From Procambarus clarkii (Eukaryota; Arthropoda; Malacostraca; Decapoda; Cambaridae), in the NCBI RefSeq assembly GCF_040958095.1, contig NC_091209.1:13195424-13259423 (forward strand): a DNA stretch of 64,000 bases, read 5' to 3'. The number at the start of each line of letters is the position of its first letter. The first letter of the stretch is position 1. The notes under the pieces were generated by a model. The model did no database searches and was not told the DNA's origin. It saw only the letters and a program-made list of their open reading frames with translations. Position numbers and translations under genes: made by a program. Below are positions 60,201-64,000 of the stretch, piece after piece.

Positions 60201-62130
60201 AAACACGATGATAGGTTTGATATTTGAGGTGGCTGTATCTCAGTAAATATGGCTGTATAGGCGTTAATATTTAAAATTAGCAAAGAAAGCCTTTACAGAA
60301 AGAAAGGTAAATTGCTGTGGTAAACACAATGGTACCATTTTCAAAACGATTCTATGGCTGGTTTTGATTTTGAGTTTTGTGAAAAATGACGATTTCGCCA
60401 GGGCTCGGATTCTTGGCAGGCGGCGGGCTGTATGTACCCCATCTTTGTCTTCGTCCGCTGGTCAAGTTTTTATTACTTGATTTAATCATTGTCTATCTTC
60501 TATATCTATAAAATACGGATGACTGTCTGTGTAAGGTAAAAGGTACGTAAGTACCATAGAGGTACGTAAGTACATAAGTACCAAACACATACCCATAAAG
60601 GTACCATACTCAATCCCATATAAGTGTCATACATATGCCCATATAAGAACAATACATATGCCCATTGAGGTACCATACAAAAGCTCTTATAAGTAACATA
60701 CATATGCCCAAAAAGGTACCATACTTATGCCCTTATAAGAACAATACATATGTTCTTATAAGTATCATACATATACCCTTATAACTACCATACATATGCC
60801 CTTATAAGTACCATAAATGCCCATATAAGTACCATTCATATGCCAATATAGGTACCATACAAATGCCTTTATAAGTAGCATACATATGCCCATATACGCA
60901 CCATGCATAGTAGTCTCTAAATACATGAGGAATATTGATATAATGTTATTTTGATTATCCATTTATTATTTAGCTCATTTTGATTATTATTACATTTTTT
61001 AAAACTCATTTTCCTTAGTAATTTGTTGAGAAAACACGATGATAGGTTTGATATTTGAGGTGGCTGTATCTCAGTAAATATGGCTGTATAGGCGTTAATA
61101 TTTAAAATTAGCAAAGAAAGCCTTTACAGAAAGAAAGGTAAATTGCTGTGGTAAACACAATGGTACCATTTTCAAAACGATTCTATGGCTGGTTTTGATT
61201 TTGAGTTTTGTGAAAAATGACGATTTCGCCAGGGCTCGGATTCTTGGCAGGCGGCGGGCTGTATGTACCCCATCTTTGTCTTCGTCCGCTGGTCAAGTTT
61301 TTATTACTTGATTTAATCATTGTCTATCTTCTATATCTATAAAATACGGATGACTGTCTGTGTAAGGTAAAAGGTACGTAAGTACCATAGAGGTACGTAA
61401 GTACATAAGTACCAAACACATACCCATAAAGGTACCATACTCAATCCCATATAAGTGTCATACATATGCCCATATAAGAACAATACATATGCCCATTGAG
61501 GTACCATACAAAAGCTCTTATAAGTAACATACATATGCCCAAAAAGGTACCATACTTATGCCCTTATAAGAACAATACATATGTTCTTATAAGTATCATA
61601 CATATACCCTTATAACTACCATACATATGCCCTTATAAGTACCATAAATGCCCATATAAGTACCATTCATATGCCAATATAGGTACCATACAAATGCCTT
61701 TATAAGTAGCATACATATGCCCATATACGCACCATGCATAGTAGTCTCTAAATACATGAGGAATATTGATATAATGTTATTTTGATTATCCATTTATTAT
61801 TTAGCTCATTTTGATTATTATTACATTTTTTAAAACTCATTTTCCTTAGTAATTTGTTGAGAAAACACGATGATAGGTTTGATATTTGAGGTGGCTGTAT
61901 CTCAGTAAATATGGCTGTATAGGCGTTAATATTTAAAATTAGCAAAGAAAGCCTTTACAGAAAGAAAGGTAAATTGCTGTGGTAAACACAATGGTACCAT
62001 TTTCAAAACGATTCTATGGCTGGTTTTGATTTTGAGTTTTGTGAAAAATGACGATTTCGCCAGGGCTCGGATTCTTGGCAGGCGGCGGGCTGTATGTACC
62101 CCATCTTTGTCTTCGTCCGCTGGTCAAGTT

Positions 62131-62136
62131 TTTATT
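62131..62136 (-). promoter_or_regulatory. Candidate poly(A) signal for the SAM-domain gene, inside the satellite
   Basis: The minus strand reads AATAAA about 115 nt after the stop codon at 62251. It is the first such motif downstream and lies in the last satellite unit. Whether it is used is not known. Confidence 0.35.
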
Positions 62137-62208
62137 ACTTGATTTAATCATTGTCTATCTTCTATATCTATAAAATACGGATGACTGTCTGTGTAAGGTA
62201 AAAGGTAC

Positions 62209-62240
62209 GTTAAACATATCTGAAATTGTAACTAAGGTAT
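62209..62240. repeat. Right copy of the 32-bp direct repeat flanking the array
   Basis: Identical to 34893-34924. It overlaps the last satellite bases by two and ends 10 bp from the stop codon of the SAM-domain exon. Confidence 0.95.
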
Positions 62241-62250
62241 TTAGTTACCT

Positions 62251-62421
62251 TTAGGGTACAATTGCACTCATTTCAATTTCCTTCATTTCCTGGATATCTG
62301 CTTTGAGGCGTTGTTTGAGGATCTCCCGCCAAATGGCTTCAACATGTTCAGGATGCTTGATACCCATCCTCATTAGAGTCCCTTCACTCATCCGCACTAG
62401 GGCCTTCCCCGTTATGTCATG
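62251..62421 (-). CDS. ave: Last exon of an aveugle/SAMD10/SAMD12-type SAM-domain protein
   Basis: The acceptor GGTCCCACAG starts 56 codons that end at TAA (62253-62251). The peptide HDITGKALVRMSEGTLMRMG, IKHPEHVEAIWREILKQRLK, then ADIQEMKEIEMSAIVP is the second half of a SAM domain. It includes the HDITG.AL turn and the REAIWREI.KQRLK.DI.E block that mark Drosophila Aveugle and vertebrate SAMD10/SAMD12. Aveugle links CNK and KSR in Ras/MAPK signalling and has little beyond its SAM domain, so a short terminal exon fits. Upstream exons were not found in the remaining 1.6 kb and probably lie beyond it. The exon entry is in phase 0. The family call is from memory of conserved residues, without a search. 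Confidence 0.78.
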   Translation of the reverse strand, partial: HDITGKALVRMSEGTLMRMGIKHPEHVEAIWREILKQRLKADIQEMKEIEMSAIVP

Positions 62422-64000
62422 CTGTGGGACCATAATGTTGAACACATTTAGAGGGGTACAATGGCAGATAAATTACTGTACTAGTTACAACTAAAAAAAA
62501 ATGCATAGACAAATATACCTTGTAAGTAATTATCAAAACAAGACACCAAGCTGGGAAGGCTACGTAGCATCAAATGTGTGGAATAATTAGAGGGTGCTAA
62601 ATATCACTAAGAAATATATGTAGCCTTTTTTTTTTATAAAAAAAAGGGGGGGGGGGGAAGTTAACTTGGCATTCTGGGATGCTCTCAGTAGCTCTCTAAT
62701 ATTCACCAAACTACCAGGCTTTTCAACTTGTAAATCTAACAAACACCAGGACCAGAATCTGGTGTCATCATAAGAGGTAAGGGGGGGGGGGGAGCATACA
62801 GACAAGAGATGTTACCTTAATGTGTTTCCAAGGATCAATATCCCTACTGGAACCAGGTCTCCTGGTTGGTGGTCTGGTCAACTAGGCTATTAAATGTTGC
62901 TGAATATAGTCTTACATGAATCACAGTCCAGTTGATCAGGTACACTTTGAATGTGTTTAGCAAAGTTACCTTTTGAACAACAGAAGTGGTCTGCTAGTTA
63001 CTATATATCCCCATATAGTTTGAGGGAGGGTGTAAGAGACTTTGGCCATTAGTGTTTATGGAATTGTCTTTTATAGTACCTACTGTGTTGCCAATCTTCA
63101 TTGGTTCTACTTTGCACCTTCTGTCATGCCTCCTGGTTTTCTATGAAATTACTTCAATGTGCCAATTTGGGACCAGTTCCTAATAATAGTTTTCCCAAGT
63201 GTAAATTATGGTTCCTGTCCTGCCTCGGTGCTCCCTAGAGCACCGAGGGATTTTAAGCAGTCCCAAATAATTTTGATCAGTCAGTAGTTTATTGAATGGA
63301 TACAGGTACACTAGTAAGTTACCTGAACATTCTTCAGGTCTCCAGCTATGGACTTTTTAGTGTGGAACATTAGTACACTTTAGATAACACTGAAATACAG
63401 TACTATCACTAATTTAGAATCTCTTGTTTGAAAAGTTTTGTTATTCATTCTGTAATTTTTCTAGTGGTTTGAAGGATACTTAAATGTATTTTTAAAAGTA
63501 AGGTCTTCTGACATGATTGCTCGACAGGTCTTATGTTGCACTTTCTATAATATGGTTTGCATTTTATGTGGTTCCCATTTTTATTTCTTCATTATTGCTG
63601 GAACTTGCCTTACCTGATCATCATTGGATTGGATTCTTTACTTTTTGTCCTCGCCCCTATTTTTTTTGCATCCTCCAATCAAAGAATTCTTTTTTTCAAT
63701 GTATGGTTTCAGGTAGTCACGTTTGCAAAGTTTATGCTCTTTGCTGCAAGAAAGGGTTTTGTTAATTTTGTTCTAGCAAACCCTCTTCTGCCTTTTCTGT
63801 CCTTCTCTGGGTGTGATCCACCTGGTTGTCAATTTCCGTAGTGCAATGTCCTAGGCTAGGTTTTCTCAGGTTACACATTGGGTGGATCAGCGATGTGTAA
63901 ACATGTACATACGATGTGCACAATGTTGCTATTTCTACCTTCTTTACTAGTGTTCAGTAGGTCTGTTTTTCAGCTTCTGTTCAAGATCAATTCAATAGTA
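62422..64000. other. Presumed intron of the SAM-domain gene, no other exon found
   Basis: Contains G runs and C runs at about 62647 and 62779, a degenerate repeat at 62838-62900 (tctcctggttggtggtctgg) and the hairpin at 63223-63248. The open frames at 63517-63841 have no recognisable content and no codon-like composition. Confidence 0.45.
63223..63248. repeat. Perfect 11-bp hairpin with 4-nt loop
   Basis: cctcggtgctc (63223-63233) pairs with gagcaccgagg (63238-63248) around ccta. Confidence 0.9.

Larger units (their letters stand above)
34933..62210. repeat. 831-bp satellite array, about 33 copies
   Basis: Fixed landmarks recur every 831 bp (for example 35328, 36159, 36990 and on to 61337), with two 830-bp intervals. 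Copies differ by a handful of single bases in the whole array, so they are well over 99 percent identical. Each unit has two parts. One is about 430 bp of unique sequence with a GC-richer core (ggcaggcggcgggctgtatg). The other is about 370 bp built of a degenerate 22-25-bp subrepeat around catatgcccttataagtacc. The array starts at aatgttattttg and stops at aaggtacgt, so it is not a whole number of units. The three 65-residue frames per unit are by-products of the repetition. Confidence 0.97.

Noticed and set aside
35328-61945. About ninety 65-residue minus-strand open frames, three per satellite unit
   Set aside because: They repeat with the 831-bp period, lack known domains and come from low-complexity subrepeats (tandem Tyr/Met/Val-rich strings). 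The repetition explains them.
63517-63841. Plus-strand frames of 82 and 94 codons, hydrophobic
   Set aside because: Overlapping frames in AT-rich sequence without splice context or recognisable motifs; they could not be supported as exons.

Overview
The window is eukaryotic genomic DNA, most likely from a decapod crustacean and probably a crayfish-like one. The evidence is intron-rich genes, a dense load of non-LTR retrotransposon debris, tRNA-derived SINEs of the kind common in decapods, Tigger transposons, and AT-rich introns full of TACAGTA/TACTGTA motifs. The organism is inferred; nothing in the sequence names it. There is no prokaryotic gene organisation.

Three host genes can be supported. 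(1) A five-exon minus-strand gene (4225 down to 1335) encodes a predicted 217-residue protein with one membrane segment followed by Sel1-like repeats; three of its introns each carry a different minisatellite. (2) A nine-exon plus-strand gene (11894 to 30931) encodes a predicted 424-residue trimethyllysine dioxygenase (TMLHE), the first enzyme of carnitine synthesis. It has a mitochondrial-leader-like first exon in a GC-rich island, and all splice phases agree. Genes 1 and 2 are divergently transcribed. (3) The last coding exon (62421 to 62251, minus strand) of a SAM-domain protein matches the aveugle/SAMD10/SAMD12 family, an adaptor of Ras/MAPK signalling. It is convergent with TMLHE, and its other exons lie beyond the window.

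Between genes 1 and 2 (about 4.3 to 11.8 kb) lies a nest of CR1-like LINE pieces. It includes a nearly complete reverse transcriptase domain (7030-9216) that has one frameshift and an octamer 3' tail. TMLHE introns hold decayed LINEs, a 300-bp palindrome, a piggyBac-like TTAA-flanked element, a Tigger deletion derivative with a SINE inserted in it, and a Tigger with a long open transposase frame that has been inverted onto itself. Downstream of TMLHE are two long foldback elements (31260-33010 and 33100-33839).

From 34933 to 62210 the window is a tandem array of about 33 nearly identical 831-bp satellite units, broken by a 500-N assembly gap. The array ends about 40 bp beyond the stop codon of the SAM-domain gene, so it occupies that gene's 3' untranslated region. 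A 32-bp direct repeat flanks the whole array, which looks like a duplication made when the array or its founder inserted. The array, its flanking repeat and the self-inverted Tigger are the most unusual items here.
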